Source of the DNA: Thiothrix sp.
GTDB taxonomy: Bacteria; Pseudomonadota; Gammaproteobacteria; Thiotrichales; Thiotrichaceae
Assembly: GCA_008015155.1 (NCBI GenBank)
Contig: SSFA01000035.1
Span: 1 to 64,000, forward strand
Direction: 5' to 3'
DNA: 64,000 nt
A program made the position numbers and the translations under genes. The notes under the pieces are model-generated. The model saw only the letters and a program-made list of their open reading frames with translations, had not been told where the DNA came from and ran no database searches. Below are positions 1 to 7,580 of this stretch, in pieces; within the stretch, counting starts at the first letter, position 1, and the number at the start of each line of letters is the position of its first letter.

Positions 1-1
1 C

Positions 2-658
2 GCACAGCCTGAACCTGCCCTACCTGCTGACTGGTCTACCGTGAATCACCGCACAGAGCCGACTAAGCAGCCTATCGGCTTTGGCCTTCCCCAAGTGGCT
101 TCTAATACCGCCCACGGAGCAAGCAAGCCGGTGTTGTTCAAGTACCAAGCGCAAGCTGAACCGGAACGGACACCCGCACGGAATCCGCTAGGCTTCACCT
201 TCCCAACGGTTGCTAAGTCAACCCTACCGAAACCCTCATTAGGCACTCAGGAAGAACAGCTTCCCTTGCCTGATTTTGGAGGATTTAAAGCACGTCGGGA
301 TACATGGGCTAGTCCTGAGCTAGACACCGTTAGTGAACCGTTAGCTAACCCTTTGACACCTGAAACGGTTCAGCAAGCTGCTATGACCGTTAGTAAACCG
401 TTAGCTAACCGTCCGGATGGTCTGTATAGCGAATGGGTTGAAGCGGTTCAAGCGGGTGACTGTTTACCCTCAGTAAAACCTACTTGGTCATGGATACAAA
501 AGCGGATTAGTAACAAGGAAACCGGAAAGCGTACACCAGACCGCACCCGTATTAGTGCCATGCAAAAAGCCTTTTTTGCGCGTGCCATGAAAGACGGCTT
601 GATGATCGAAAACCCCAACTACACCAACGGAGGCAAGAAATATTTATGGATGGCTTAA
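2..658 (+). CDS. Truncated membrane-anchor-type element protein, C-terminal part (partial at window edge)
   Basis: The reading frame is open from base 2, so this is the 3' part of a longer gene cut by the window; a GTG at 41 is only an internal candidate start. The visible 218 residues are a low-complexity linker followed by a compact C-terminal domain. That domain ends in a motif with NPNYTNG close to the terminus. The E2 protein at 16415-17905 has the same layout, including a shared KQPIGFG-type linker motif and NPHYTNG near its end, so the two are homologous. By analogy the missing N-terminal part should contain transmembrane helices and a coiled coil. The C-terminal domain has the size and charge of a winged-helix domain, but that is inference. 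Its molecular function is unknown. Confidence 0.75.
   Translation, partial: AQPEPALPADWSTVNHRTEPTKQPIGFGLPQVASNTAHGASKPVLFKYQAQAEPERTPARNPLGFTFPTVAKSTLPKPSLGTQEEQLPLPDFGGFKARRDTWASPELDTVSEPLANPLTPETVQQAAMTVSKPLANRPDGLYSEWVEAVQAGDCLPSVKPTWSWIQKRISNKETGKRTPDRTRISAMQKAFFARAMKDGLMIENPNYTNGGKKYLWMA
206..412. repeat. ACCGT/ACGGT motif cluster inside the coding region
   Basis: Seven copies of ACCGT or its complement ACGGT lie at 206, 326, 337, 365, 386, 397 and 408. A 25-bp direct repeat with one mismatch occurs at 326-350 and 386-410 and contains the palindrome GTTAGCTAAC. The cluster falls in the linker-coding part of the gene, as does an analogous cluster in E2 at 17531-17641. It could be a protein-level Thr-Val repeat or a DNA-binding site array. 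Confidence 0.6.
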
Positions 659-849
659 ACACCCAAACGCCTGCACCGACTACCCAAAGCATCTACTACT
701 GGCTCGATGGCTATTGGATCACGGACAAGGAAGAGGCCGAGCTGATGGATAGCATTAATGCCTTCGGCAGTCTCCACCAAGTCTTAGAACTACCCCAAGG
801 GGCTGACATTGACAAGGAAGTTAAACAGCGTTTGGAGGTCGCAGCGTAA
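646..849 (+). CDS. Small hypothetical element protein
   Basis: This 67-residue protein starts inside the last codons of the preceding gene (13-nt overlap), which suggests translational coupling within the element operon. It contains a YYWLDGYWITDKEEAELMD segment and is otherwise acidic, with no signal peptide or transmembrane helix. I do not recognise the family. The overlap and the continuation of the operon into the AlpA-like gene support it being a real gene. Confidence 0.6.
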   Translation: MDGLNTQTPAPTTQSIYYWLDGYWITDKEEAELMDSINAFGSLHQVLELPQGADIDKEVKQRLEVAA

Positions 850-903
850 ACCACGGGGGCAGGGTTCGCCTTGCCCCACCTTTTAACAAACAGGAGGCCA
901 ATT

Positions 904-1176
904 ATGGCTAGAAATCGCAACTTTCAAACCATCAGCTTTGCACAGGCCAGAGCCAAAATAAAAGCACAGGAACAAGCCCTATCAACCCCACCTGAATGGC
1001 TAACTCGTACTGATTTATGCAGGCGCTACAGCATCAGCCGCAGCAAATCCTACAGTTTGCAGGAAGAAGGAAAACTACCTGAGCCTAGTTACCACTTTGG
1101 TAAACAGAGTCCACGCTGGAATGCTCAAGAATTAGATAGAATGATGACCTCAAGAAAGGAACAAAAAAATGGCTAA
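904..1176 (+). CDS. AlpA-like helix-turn-helix regulator
   Basis: This 90-residue protein has an MerR/AlpA-type helix-turn-helix (WLTRTDLCRRYSISRSKSYS, about residues 33-52), followed by the wing-like pattern SPRWNAQELDRMM seen in AlpA-type excisionase/activator proteins. The ATG at 904 is preferred over the upstream ATG at 871 because AGGAGG lies 7-8 bases before it. AlpA proteins of P4-like elements activate integrase or excision genes; the same role is plausible here. E2 carries a counterpart at 18651. The gene is followed without a gap by a small ORF and then the primase. Confidence 0.8.
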   Translation: MARNRNFQTISFAQARAKIKAQEQALSTPPEWLTRTDLCRRYSISRSKSYSLQEEGKLPEPSYHFGKQSPRWNAQELDRMMTSRKEQKNG

Positions 1177-1333
1177 CCCTAAAAGAAAAGCCTCAAGTGC
1201 TGGTAACACTCAAGGCCACAAATCTAAAAATCAACAGACTAAGCATATAACAATCATTGCTAATTTTCACCTTCTATTAGCGGATTTTCCGACAACTAAC
1301 AGACTAATGGGAGGGGTGAATCATGCAAGTTGA
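1169..1333 (+). CDS. Possible small basic protein between the AlpA-like and primase genes
   Basis: An ATG overlapping the end of the AlpA-like gene opens a 54-codon frame that ends inside the first codons of the primase gene, giving overlaps at both ends. The N-terminal third is rich in Lys, Ser, Gln and Asn. The tight overlaps are compatible with translational coupling, but codon use and homology could not be tested, so this is a low-confidence gene. It may instead be a spacer that carries the primase ribosome-binding site (GGGAGGGG at about 1309-1316). Confidence 0.35.
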   Translation: MANPKRKASSAGNTQGHKSKNQQTKHITIIANFHLLLADFPTTNRLMGGVNHAS

Positions 1334-3944
1334 AAAAATGCTCCAACGCCTGCAAGCGGATTATGGACTGAAACACAAAGGCGATTATCTACGGGAAGGC
1401 CGTTGCCCTGAATGCGGCAAGAAAGAGCTGTTTATCAGTGCCAGCGAACCCCACCATCTGAAATGCGGACGGGAAACCAAATGCAATTGGGGCATGAAAA
1501 CCCGTGACCTTTATCCCGATTTATGGCAACCCTTACACGAACTTTACCCCGCCACCAGGGAAGACCCAAACGCCACCGCTAAAGCCTATTTAAAAAGCCG
1601 TGGTTTAGACCCCACCTTGTTTGCCGGTGAATTCGTTCAAGGCCAACGCTATGAACGTGAAGCAGTACGCGAACCGAAAGGCACGGAAACCGTCCGTTTC
1701 TTTTTAACGGCTGATAAGAGCGTGTATTGGGAACGCTTCATTCAAGTGATCGATATGCCTGACAAGCCGAAAAAAGCCCATTTTAACGGTAGTTATAAGG
1801 GCTTATGGTGGCAAGCCCAAGACTTCCTCCCTGAATCCGGTAAACAGGTCTTTTTAGTCGAAGGAATTATAGACGCGCTGTCCTTAATCCAATCAGGCTT
1901 TCAAGCGTTGGCTTTAATGAGCTGCAATAACTGGCCAGAAAAAGCACTGCAAGCTTATTTAGGCAAGGGCATTCATTGGGTCGTGGCCTTAGATAATGAC
2001 CCGGCAGGCCAACGCTATACCCGTGAATTTGTCCGCAAATTACACGCCTTGCATGAACACGCCGAAGCCTGCACTGCACCGGACCGAGAGAAATGCGACT
2101 GGAACGACCTGTTAAAAACTTGTGGAGGCAGAATTCCCCGCGAAAAGCTCAGTGAATGGTTTTACACCGGCCGCTTACTCACTGCCACCAATGCCACCCG
2201 CAAAGCCTTGGAGATCGTGGAACACACCAAAAAACACCGCTTCACCTTTGAGTTTGCGAACCAACTGTATGCGGCCAAGTATAGCGATAAAGACGAAGAC
2301 AACCCGATTCAGTTAGAAAATATTGCCAACTGCAAGCCAGAGCTCCTGTATTTCCAGAAAGATGCTTTAAGCGGTGATAGTTCTTACTACTTACGTGTGA
2401 CCCGTCCTAGTCAGGACGGCCAACGACCACAAGTTTATAAAGATGTGTTTACTTCCTCTGCATTGGGGGCAGCGCCTAAATTCAAAGACCGCTTGATGGA
2501 TGTAGGCGCAGGTTTGATGTTCACAGGTAGCACCAAGCAACTGGAACAACACCAGAAAGCCTACTGGTTTCCTGAGGGTGAAACCATGCCCGAAGTCAGT
2601 ACTATCAACTTTCTAGGCTATACCAGTGAATTAAACGGCTGGTTGTTCCCTAAACATGCGGTCTTCAATGGGCGTTTATATCGGGTGAATGAAGATGATT
2701 TTTTTGATTTGCCAGATGGTCGCAAAGTGAAAACTACTTTTCGGCAAGATTCGGTGGTTATTGGTGACCCAAGCGAAGCTCACCGGCCTGAACTCTGGCT
2801 TGAAGATTATAAAACCGCCTACGGTGCGAAAGGGCTAGCGATTTTGGCTTATTGGGCTGGCTCATTTTTAGTTCAGCAAATTCGTAAAGATCAACAATCC
2901 TATCCATTTTTAGAGCTGTGTGGTGAGCCGGGCACGGGTAAAAGTAGTATTTTAACCTTCCTATGGAAACTTACAGGGAGAGATGGCTATGAGGGCTTGG
3001 ACTTAGCCAAAGCGACCCACTCGAACCGCTGGCGCTCTTTGGCACAGTTGGCCAACATGCCTTTAGTAGCGATTGAAGGCGACCCCAGCAAATCAGAATC
3101 CGGTCACCAGCGACGTACTTTCGATTTAAGTGAAGCCAAGACCTTGTATAACGGAAAGGGTATGCGCGGCACTTCACCTAAAAATAATGGTATTGAAACC
3201 TACGAACCACCGTTTAGAGGAGCGCTCATTCTCGCCCAAAATACCCCGATTGATGGCTTACCAGAAATAATGGAAAGGTTAGTCCAGATTCCGTGGAATA
3301 AATCCCACTTGAGCACTCAAGGTTATCAAGCGGATCAACGCTTACAGCGTTTAGACATGGAAGAAATCAATGGATTTATGACCGCCTGTATTACCCAAGA
3401 AAAGGACTTATTAACCAGTTACCAAGCCCACTATGAAACTTGCTTGGAGCGTCTAAGAAATGAAACCGGCTTATCTAATCAACGCTTACGCCATAATCAT
3501 GCGCAAATCATGGCAATGGCACATGCTTTACAAGAAACCGGCATTTTAAGCGCCTTGCATACCGCTGATTTAGCTGCTTTGGATGCTTACTTGATCCAAT
3601 GTTGTGCTGAACGTCACCAGTGCCTTGATGGTGATACGCCTTTAGTTGCTGAGTTTTGGGATATGTACCACTACTTAGAGGATGAATTGGGCTGCCGTGT
3701 GAATCATTCCAATAATGAGGCACGAATAGCAGTCAGTCTCTTGGATTTTGCGCAGCAACTCGCTGAGTACAAACTAAGGCCGCTTGATCTAACTCAGTTA
3801 AGGCGTGAACTCAAACAAAGCAAACGCTATAAGCTACTGGAAGCCAATTACCCAACTTTATCCAAAATCAAAGCTAAAACGGTGAAATGCTTTGTGTTCA
3901 TCAAACAAAGCGCAGGCACAACCGGGCAGGCTATGGCCGCCTAG
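1323..3944 (+). CDS. Primase-helicase of the element (zinc finger, Toprim, P-loop ATPase)
   Basis: This 873-residue replication protein starts with a CHC2-like zinc ribbon (Cys28, Cys31, Cys48, Cys54). A Toprim primase core follows, with the acidic motif VEGIIDAL at about residue 178 and ALDNDPAG at about 219. A C-terminal ATPase domain has the Walker A sequence GEPGTGKSS at about residues 534-542. The arrangement is that of the bifunctional primase-helicases of P4-type satellites and integrated plasmids, which open an iteron origin and prime synthesis. The iteron cluster 100 bases downstream (4050-4469) is the natural target. A strong terminator follows the stop codon. E2 performs the same tasks with two separate proteins (18924 and 19860). 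Confidence 0.85.
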   Translation: MQVEKMLQRLQADYGLKHKGDYLREGRCPECGKKELFISASEPHHLKCGRETKCNWGMKTRDLYPDLWQPLHELYPATREDPNATAKAYLKSRGLDPTLFAGEFVQGQRYEREAVREPKGTETVRFFLTADKSVYWERFIQVIDMPDKPKKAHFNGSYKGLWWQAQDFLPESGKQVFLVEGIIDALSLIQSGFQALALMSCNNWPEKALQAYLGKGIHWVVALDNDPAGQRYTREFVRKLHALHEHAEACTAPDREKCDWNDLLKTCGGRIPREKLSEWFYTGRLLTATNATRKALEIVEHTKKHRFTFEFANQLYAAKYSDKDEDNPIQLENIANCKPELLYFQKDALSGDSSYYLRVTRPSQDGQRPQVYKDVFTSSALGAAPKFKDRLMDVGAGLMFTGSTKQLEQHQKAYWFPEGETMPEVSTINFLGYTSELNGWLFPKHAVFNGRLYRVNEDDFFDLPDGRKVKTTFRQDSVVIGDPSEAHRPELWLEDYKTAYGAKGLAILAYWAGSFLVQQIRKDQQSYPFLELCGEPGTGKSSILTFLWKLTGRDGYEGLDLAKATHSNRWRSLAQLANMPLVAIEGDPSKSESGHQRRTFDLSEAKTLYNGKGMRGTSPKNNGIETYEPPFRGALILAQNTPIDGLPEIMERLVQIPWNKSHLSTQGYQADQRLQRLDMEEINGFMTACITQEKDLLTSYQAHYETCLERLRNETGLSNQRLRHNHAQIMAMAHALQETGILSALHTADLAALDAYLIQCCAERHQCLDGDTPLVAEFWDMYHYLEDELGCRVNHSNNEARIAVSLLDFAQQLAEYKLRPLDLTQLRRELKQSKRYKLLEANYPTLSKIKAKTVKCFVFIKQSAGTTGQAMAA

Positions 3945-3971
3945 TTGGTTTGATTCGTTGGCACACTCATA

Positions 3972-3997
3972 AACCGGACATTGCTCCGGTTTTTTTA
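3972..3997 (+). terminator. Rho-independent terminator after the E1 primase gene
   Basis: An AACCGG/CCGGTT stem with an 8-base loop is followed by a run of seven T residues, 28 bases after the primase stop codon. Confidence 0.85.
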
Positions 3998-4049
3998 TGC
4001 CTGCTACCTCAGAAGAGGACTAACGGGAAAGATAATTACTTTTAAGGCA

Positions 4050-4469
4050 TGGGAACAGGGTAATAAAGGTAATATTTCAATTTTTATAATATAAATCAAT
4101 AATTTAGATAGTATAAAAAATCAGAAAATGTTGCTATTTCTTAGGTTTGGATTGTCAAGAGATTTTTGAGAGTCTGAAAAACACTCGTAAGTCATTGATT
4201 CTTGCAAAAAGAAAATACAAGCCTATAGCGTGGGAACTAGGTAATAAAGGTAATATGGTCTTTTTTCTTATATAAATCATATACATATAGGGTAATAAAA
4301 AAGGTAATATTAGGGTAATAATATTACCCTCTTAAATTACCCCTAATTACCGTCTTATTACCCTGTTATTACCCTAAAAAGGTAATATTTTTTTAGGGTA
4401 TAAGTTATTGATTTTTAATAAGATGCACTGCACAAAAAAAGTAATATTACCTTTATTACCTAGTTCCCA
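4050..4469. other. Presumptive iteron replication origin of E1
   Basis: Thirteen copies of GGTAATA or its complement occur between 4059 and 4460. A 26-bp unit at 4231-4256 recurs as a perfect inverted copy at 4444-4469, and a near-copy (two mismatches) lies at 4050-4075. The interval between them is very AT-rich and holds a dense cluster of the same motif in both orientations (4291-4387). This is the layout of an iteron-controlled origin with a melting region, and it directly follows the primase-helicase gene. No protein-coding gene is supported in 3945-5004. Confidence 0.7.
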
Positions 4470-4700
4470 CGATAGCAAAAGTTTATTTTTGTTTTAGAAC
4501 GCTTTTTACCGTCAACAATCTTTGCAATCGCTCAAAATCAGCTAATCAATCAGAAAAATAGTGAATAAACCCTAGCTACTAATGAACTACCCTTTAGGAA
4601 TCGAACAGAACGGCCAGTACAACAGCTCTACAAACGGATGGAATACAGGAACCAAGGCAAAGCTAGGGAATTGTGAGAAATTGATAGGCGAATTGGAAAA

Positions 4701-4722
4701 TGTTTGTATTATTGTTTGTATT
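4701..4722 (+). promoter_or_regulatory. Candidate integrase arm-type site pair, right end of E1
   Basis: TGTTTGTATT occurs twice with a 12-base period about 55 bases inside the tRNA att remnant. E2 has different decamers with exactly the same 12-base period near both of its ends (12063 and 22322). The position and spacing fit arm-type sites of a tyrosine integrase. Confidence 0.4.
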
Positions 4723-4777
4723 CACGCTAAAGGCATGGGTATAAACAGCATTAAATCAAGGTTTTACGAAGACTTTC

Positions 4778-4800
4778 CGAATCCCTCGCTCTCCGCCATT
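4778..4800 (+). other. attR of E1: 3' end of a tRNA-Ser gene
   Basis: CGAATCCCTCGCTCTCCGCC followed by A corresponds to the T-loop, T-stem, acceptor strand, discriminator G and CCA of a tRNA-Ser. No 5' portion of a tRNA precedes it, so it is a remnant created by integration; the intact gene should lie at the left end of E1. The tRNA's own terminator follows at 4804. Confidence 0.75.
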
Positions 4801-4803
4801 ATC

Positions 4804-4832
4804 AAAAAGCCTGCGTTATGCAGGCTTTTTTA
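4804..4832 (+). terminator. Terminator of the tRNA-Ser transcription unit
   Basis: A GCCTGC/GCAGGC hairpin sits between an A run and a T run, directly after the tRNA 3' end. It marks the original chromosomal flank to the right of E1. Confidence 0.8.
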
Positions 4833-4943
4833 TTTCTAGTTCTAAAACTCATTATTTCCTCTCCCCTTCTTAGTTTAATTTCTCGCTGATTATGAGCAGG
4901 CTTTGGCCTATTCATAGCACTATCTTAACAGCTATTTTTCTCA

Positions 4944-4959
4944 TTGACTAACCAGTCAA
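4944..4959. promoter_or_regulatory. Perfect inverted repeat upstream of the flavoprotein gene
   Basis: TTGACTAACCAGTCAA is a 6-4-6 perfect palindrome 45 bases before the start codon. The left arm could also serve as a -35 hexamer, so this is a plausible operator for a regulator of the following gene. Confidence 0.4.
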
Positions 4960-5004
4960 TCAATGATATTTCATAGGCAACTTTAATACCCAAGAGGCAT
5001 CACT

Positions 5005-7515
5005 ATGAAATCTCAGGCCAAGGCGGTCGTAATCGGTGGCGGCGTGGTTGGCGTTAGTACGCTCTATCATCTCGCTCGTAAAGGATGGACCGATGTAGTT
5101 CTGCTGGAACGTAAAGAACTCACTTCAGGCTCGACTTGGCATGCTGCAGGTTTATTACCCCTGTTTAATATGAGCTATTCAGTGGGTAAATTGCATCAAT
5201 ACTCAGTACGTTTTTATCAAGAACTCGAACAAGAAACCGGCTTGTCCGTTGGTTTTAGTAAAGTCACCAATATTCGTTTAGCTTGTACCCAAGACCGGAT
5301 GGATGAATATCGTTATTATTCAGGGGTCGCTAAAACTGTAGGGGTCGATGTCAAATTCTTGACACCTGATGAAGTCAAAGCCGTTTGGCCGATGTGTAAC
5401 ACTGAAGGCTTAATCGGTGCGATCCAACACCCAGAAGACGGTTATATTCAACCGAATGATTTAACCACTGCTTTAGCTAAAGGTGCGCGTGCGCGTGGTG
5501 CAGAAATTTATCGGCACACAACAGTCACTGCAATTGAGCAATTAGAGGATGGTCACTGGCTCGTCAAAACCGACAAAGGCGATATTACCTGCGAACATGT
5601 TATTTCTTGTACAGGTAGTTTCGCGCGCAAAACTGGCGATATGGTTGGCTTAGATATTCCAGTCATTCCGGTTGAGCACCAATTCATTGTGACTGAACCG
5701 CATCCAGAAATCTTAGCGCGCAAAAAACAGGGCTTACCTGAGCAAGGTGTACTGCGTGAATCTGATGCAGGCTATTATCTACGTGAAGAAGCAGGCGGTT
5801 TGTTATTAGGCCCTTATGAAAAAGGTGCGCCTTGCTGTTATGTGGATGGCCCTGCTCCCGACTGTGAAAATGAGCTATTCCAAGAAGACCTTGATCGTTT
5901 AATGCCACATATTGAAGCTTGTATCAATCGCGTACCTGCCTTTGGTGAGGTGGGTGTGAAATATGTTTATAACGGTGCGATTGCCTACACGCCAGATGGT
6001 AACCCCATGGTTGGGCCTGCTTGGGGCTTGAAAAACTTCTGGTTAAATGAAGGTCACAGCTTCGGGATTACCGCAGCAGGTGGTGCTGGTTGGCAATTGG
6101 CCGAATGGATTGTCGATGGCGAACCCACGGTTGATATGATGGGTGTCGACCCACGCCGTTTTGGTCCGTATGCCTCACGCGGTTATTTACGTGCTAAAAA
6201 TGAAGAAGCTTATAGCAATGTCTTCACCGTTCACTATCCGAATGAAGAGCGCCCTGCAGCGCGTCCTCTAAAAACTACACCGTGCTATAGTCGCATGCAG
6301 GCTTTAGGTGCAGTATTTGGCCAAACTTTTGGTTGGGAGCGCCCACAATGGTTCGCGCCAGCAGGCTATCAATTAAGTGCTGAAGATTTGCAAACTGATG
6401 ATGTACTCTTAAATGAAAATCACGGTGCACCTTTAGCGGATGGTCGTATTGTTGAAAAGTATTCATTCCGCCGTTCTAACTATTTTGAATTTGTGGGTCA
6501 AGAATGTCGCCATGTTATGGAAAAAGTCGGCATTTTAGATATGAGCGCGTTTGCTAAATATGAAGTTAGCGGGCGGGGCGCTGAGGCTTGGTTAGAATCT
6601 TTATTCGCGAATAAAATTCCCCAAACGATTGGTCGCATTGGCCTTTGCCACATGTTAACTAAACAGGGTGGGGTACGCGCTGAATTCACCGTATATAAAA
6701 CCGGTAAACAAGCTTATTACTTAGTCGGGGCGGGTGCTTTCGAGCGTCATGACTATGACTATTTAGAAAAGCTTTGCCCTGAAGATGGCAGTGTTAAACT
6801 GCAAAAAATCACGACTCAATATGGCGTATTAGTGATTGCTGGCCCGCGTTCACGCGATTTATTGCAAAAACTGACTGATACTGATTTGTCGAATGCTAAT
6901 TTTAAGTGGTTAACTGGCAAAAAGATCAATGTTGGTGCTGCACAAGCCCAAGCCTTACGGGTGAACTTCGTTGGTGAATTGGGTTGGGAATTGCACCATC
7001 CGATTGAAATGCAAAATTATATTTTCGATCAAGTGATGGCAGCTGGTGCTGAGTTTGATATTAAACCGTTTGGTATTCGTGCTATGGATTCTCTACGCTT
7101 AGAGAAATCTTATCGCTTAATCCCACGCGAAATGTCGATTGAATACTCCGCTTTTGAATCTGCTTTAGATCGCTTTGTGCGTTTAGACAAGCCTGATTTT
7201 ATCGGTAAGCAAGCGCTGATTGACTGGAAAAACCGTGGGTTCAAAAATGCATTTGTAACTCTAGAAGTCCATGGTGTGACTGATGCGGATGCACGCGGCT
7301 CGGAAGTCATTTTCCATAATGGACAAGTGGTAGGCCGTACTACTTCGGGCGGTTATGGCTGGCGGATTGGCAAATCCTTAGCCTTAGGCATGGTTACCCC
7401 CGGCTTAGATGCACTCGGTACTCAGCTTGAAGTAGAAATTCTAGGTACACGCTATCCTGCAACAGTGATCATTGAATCGCCTTATGATCCTGAGAATGAG
7501 AAGTTACGGGCTTAA
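5005..7515 (+). CDS. FAD-dependent dimethylglycine/sarcosine dehydrogenase-like protein
   Basis: This 836-residue protein has the DMGDH/SARDH architecture. An N-terminal FAD-binding DAO domain carries GGGVVG at residues 11-16 and SGSTWHAAGL, in which His46 aligns with the covalent flavin histidine of the family. A middle FAO-type domain is followed by a C-terminal GcvT-like aminomethyl folate domain (from about residue 430). Members oxidatively remove N-methyl groups from dimethylglycine or sarcosine, giving formaldehyde or methylene-tetrahydrofolate. Which methylamine is used cannot be decided from sequence. The gene is monocistronic, convergent with purL, and has a palindrome upstream. Formaldehyde it released could be handled by the frmAB-type genes at 53-55 kb. 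Confidence 0.85.
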   Translation: MKSQAKAVVIGGGVVGVSTLYHLARKGWTDVVLLERKELTSGSTWHAAGLLPLFNMSYSVGKLHQYSVRFYQELEQETGLSVGFSKVTNIRLACTQDRMDEYRYYSGVAKTVGVDVKFLTPDEVKAVWPMCNTEGLIGAIQHPEDGYIQPNDLTTALAKGARARGAEIYRHTTVTAIEQLEDGHWLVKTDKGDITCEHVISCTGSFARKTGDMVGLDIPVIPVEHQFIVTEPHPEILARKKQGLPEQGVLRESDAGYYLREEAGGLLLGPYEKGAPCCYVDGPAPDCENELFQEDLDRLMPHIEACINRVPAFGEVGVKYVYNGAIAYTPDGNPMVGPAWGLKNFWLNEGHSFGITAAGGAGWQLAEWIVDGEPTVDMMGVDPRRFGPYASRGYLRAKNEEAYSNVFTVHYPNEERPAARPLKTTPCYSRMQALGAVFGQTFGWERPQWFAPAGYQLSAEDLQTDDVLLNENHGAPLADGRIVEKYSFRRSNYFEFVGQECRHVMEKVGILDMSAFAKYEVSGRGAEAWLESLFANKIPQTIGRIGLCHMLTKQGGVRAEFTVYKTGKQAYYLVGAGAFERHDYDYLEKLCPEDGSVKLQKITTQYGVLVIAGPRSRDLLQKLTDTDLSNANFKWLTGKKINVGAAQAQALRVNFVGELGWELHHPIEMQNYIFDQVMAAGAEFDIKPFGIRAMDSLRLEKSYRLIPREMSIEYSAFESALDRFVRLDKPDFIGKQALIDWKNRGFKNAFVTLEVHGVTDADARGSEVIFHNGQVVGRTTSGGYGWRIGKSLALGMVTPGLDALGTQLEVEILGTRYPATVIIESPYDPENEKLRA

Positions 7516-7533
7516 ATATTAAGTCGTAAAAAC

Positions 7534-7558
7534 TTAGGGGGCTGAATTAGCCCCCTAA
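7534..7558. terminator. Bidirectional terminator between the flavoprotein gene and purL
   Basis: A 10-bp perfect stem TTAGGGGGCT/AGCCCCCTAA with a 5-base loop lies between two convergent genes, with A-rich sequence on the left and T-rich sequence on the right. Confidence 0.8.
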
Positions 7559-7580
7559 TCATTTGAAGTTTAAGGTGAGT

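Larger units (their letters stand above)
1..4800. mobile_element. Right part of integrative element E1 (left end outside window)
   Basis: This stretch carries a gene set like that of the second element at about 12-22.5 kb: a membrane-anchor-type protein with a C-terminal DNA-binding-like domain, an AlpA-like regulator, a primase/helicase and an iteron cluster. It ends in a fragment matching the 3' end of a tRNA-Ser gene. Integration into a tRNA 3' end is typical of tyrosine-recombinase elements, so the integrase and the intact tRNA should lie to the left of the window. The extent is inferred; the left boundary is not visible. Confidence 0.75.

Noticed and set aside
4582..4839. 85-residue ORF across the tRNA remnant
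   Set aside because: It runs through the att fragment and the terminator, has no family-like sequence, and is best seen as chance.
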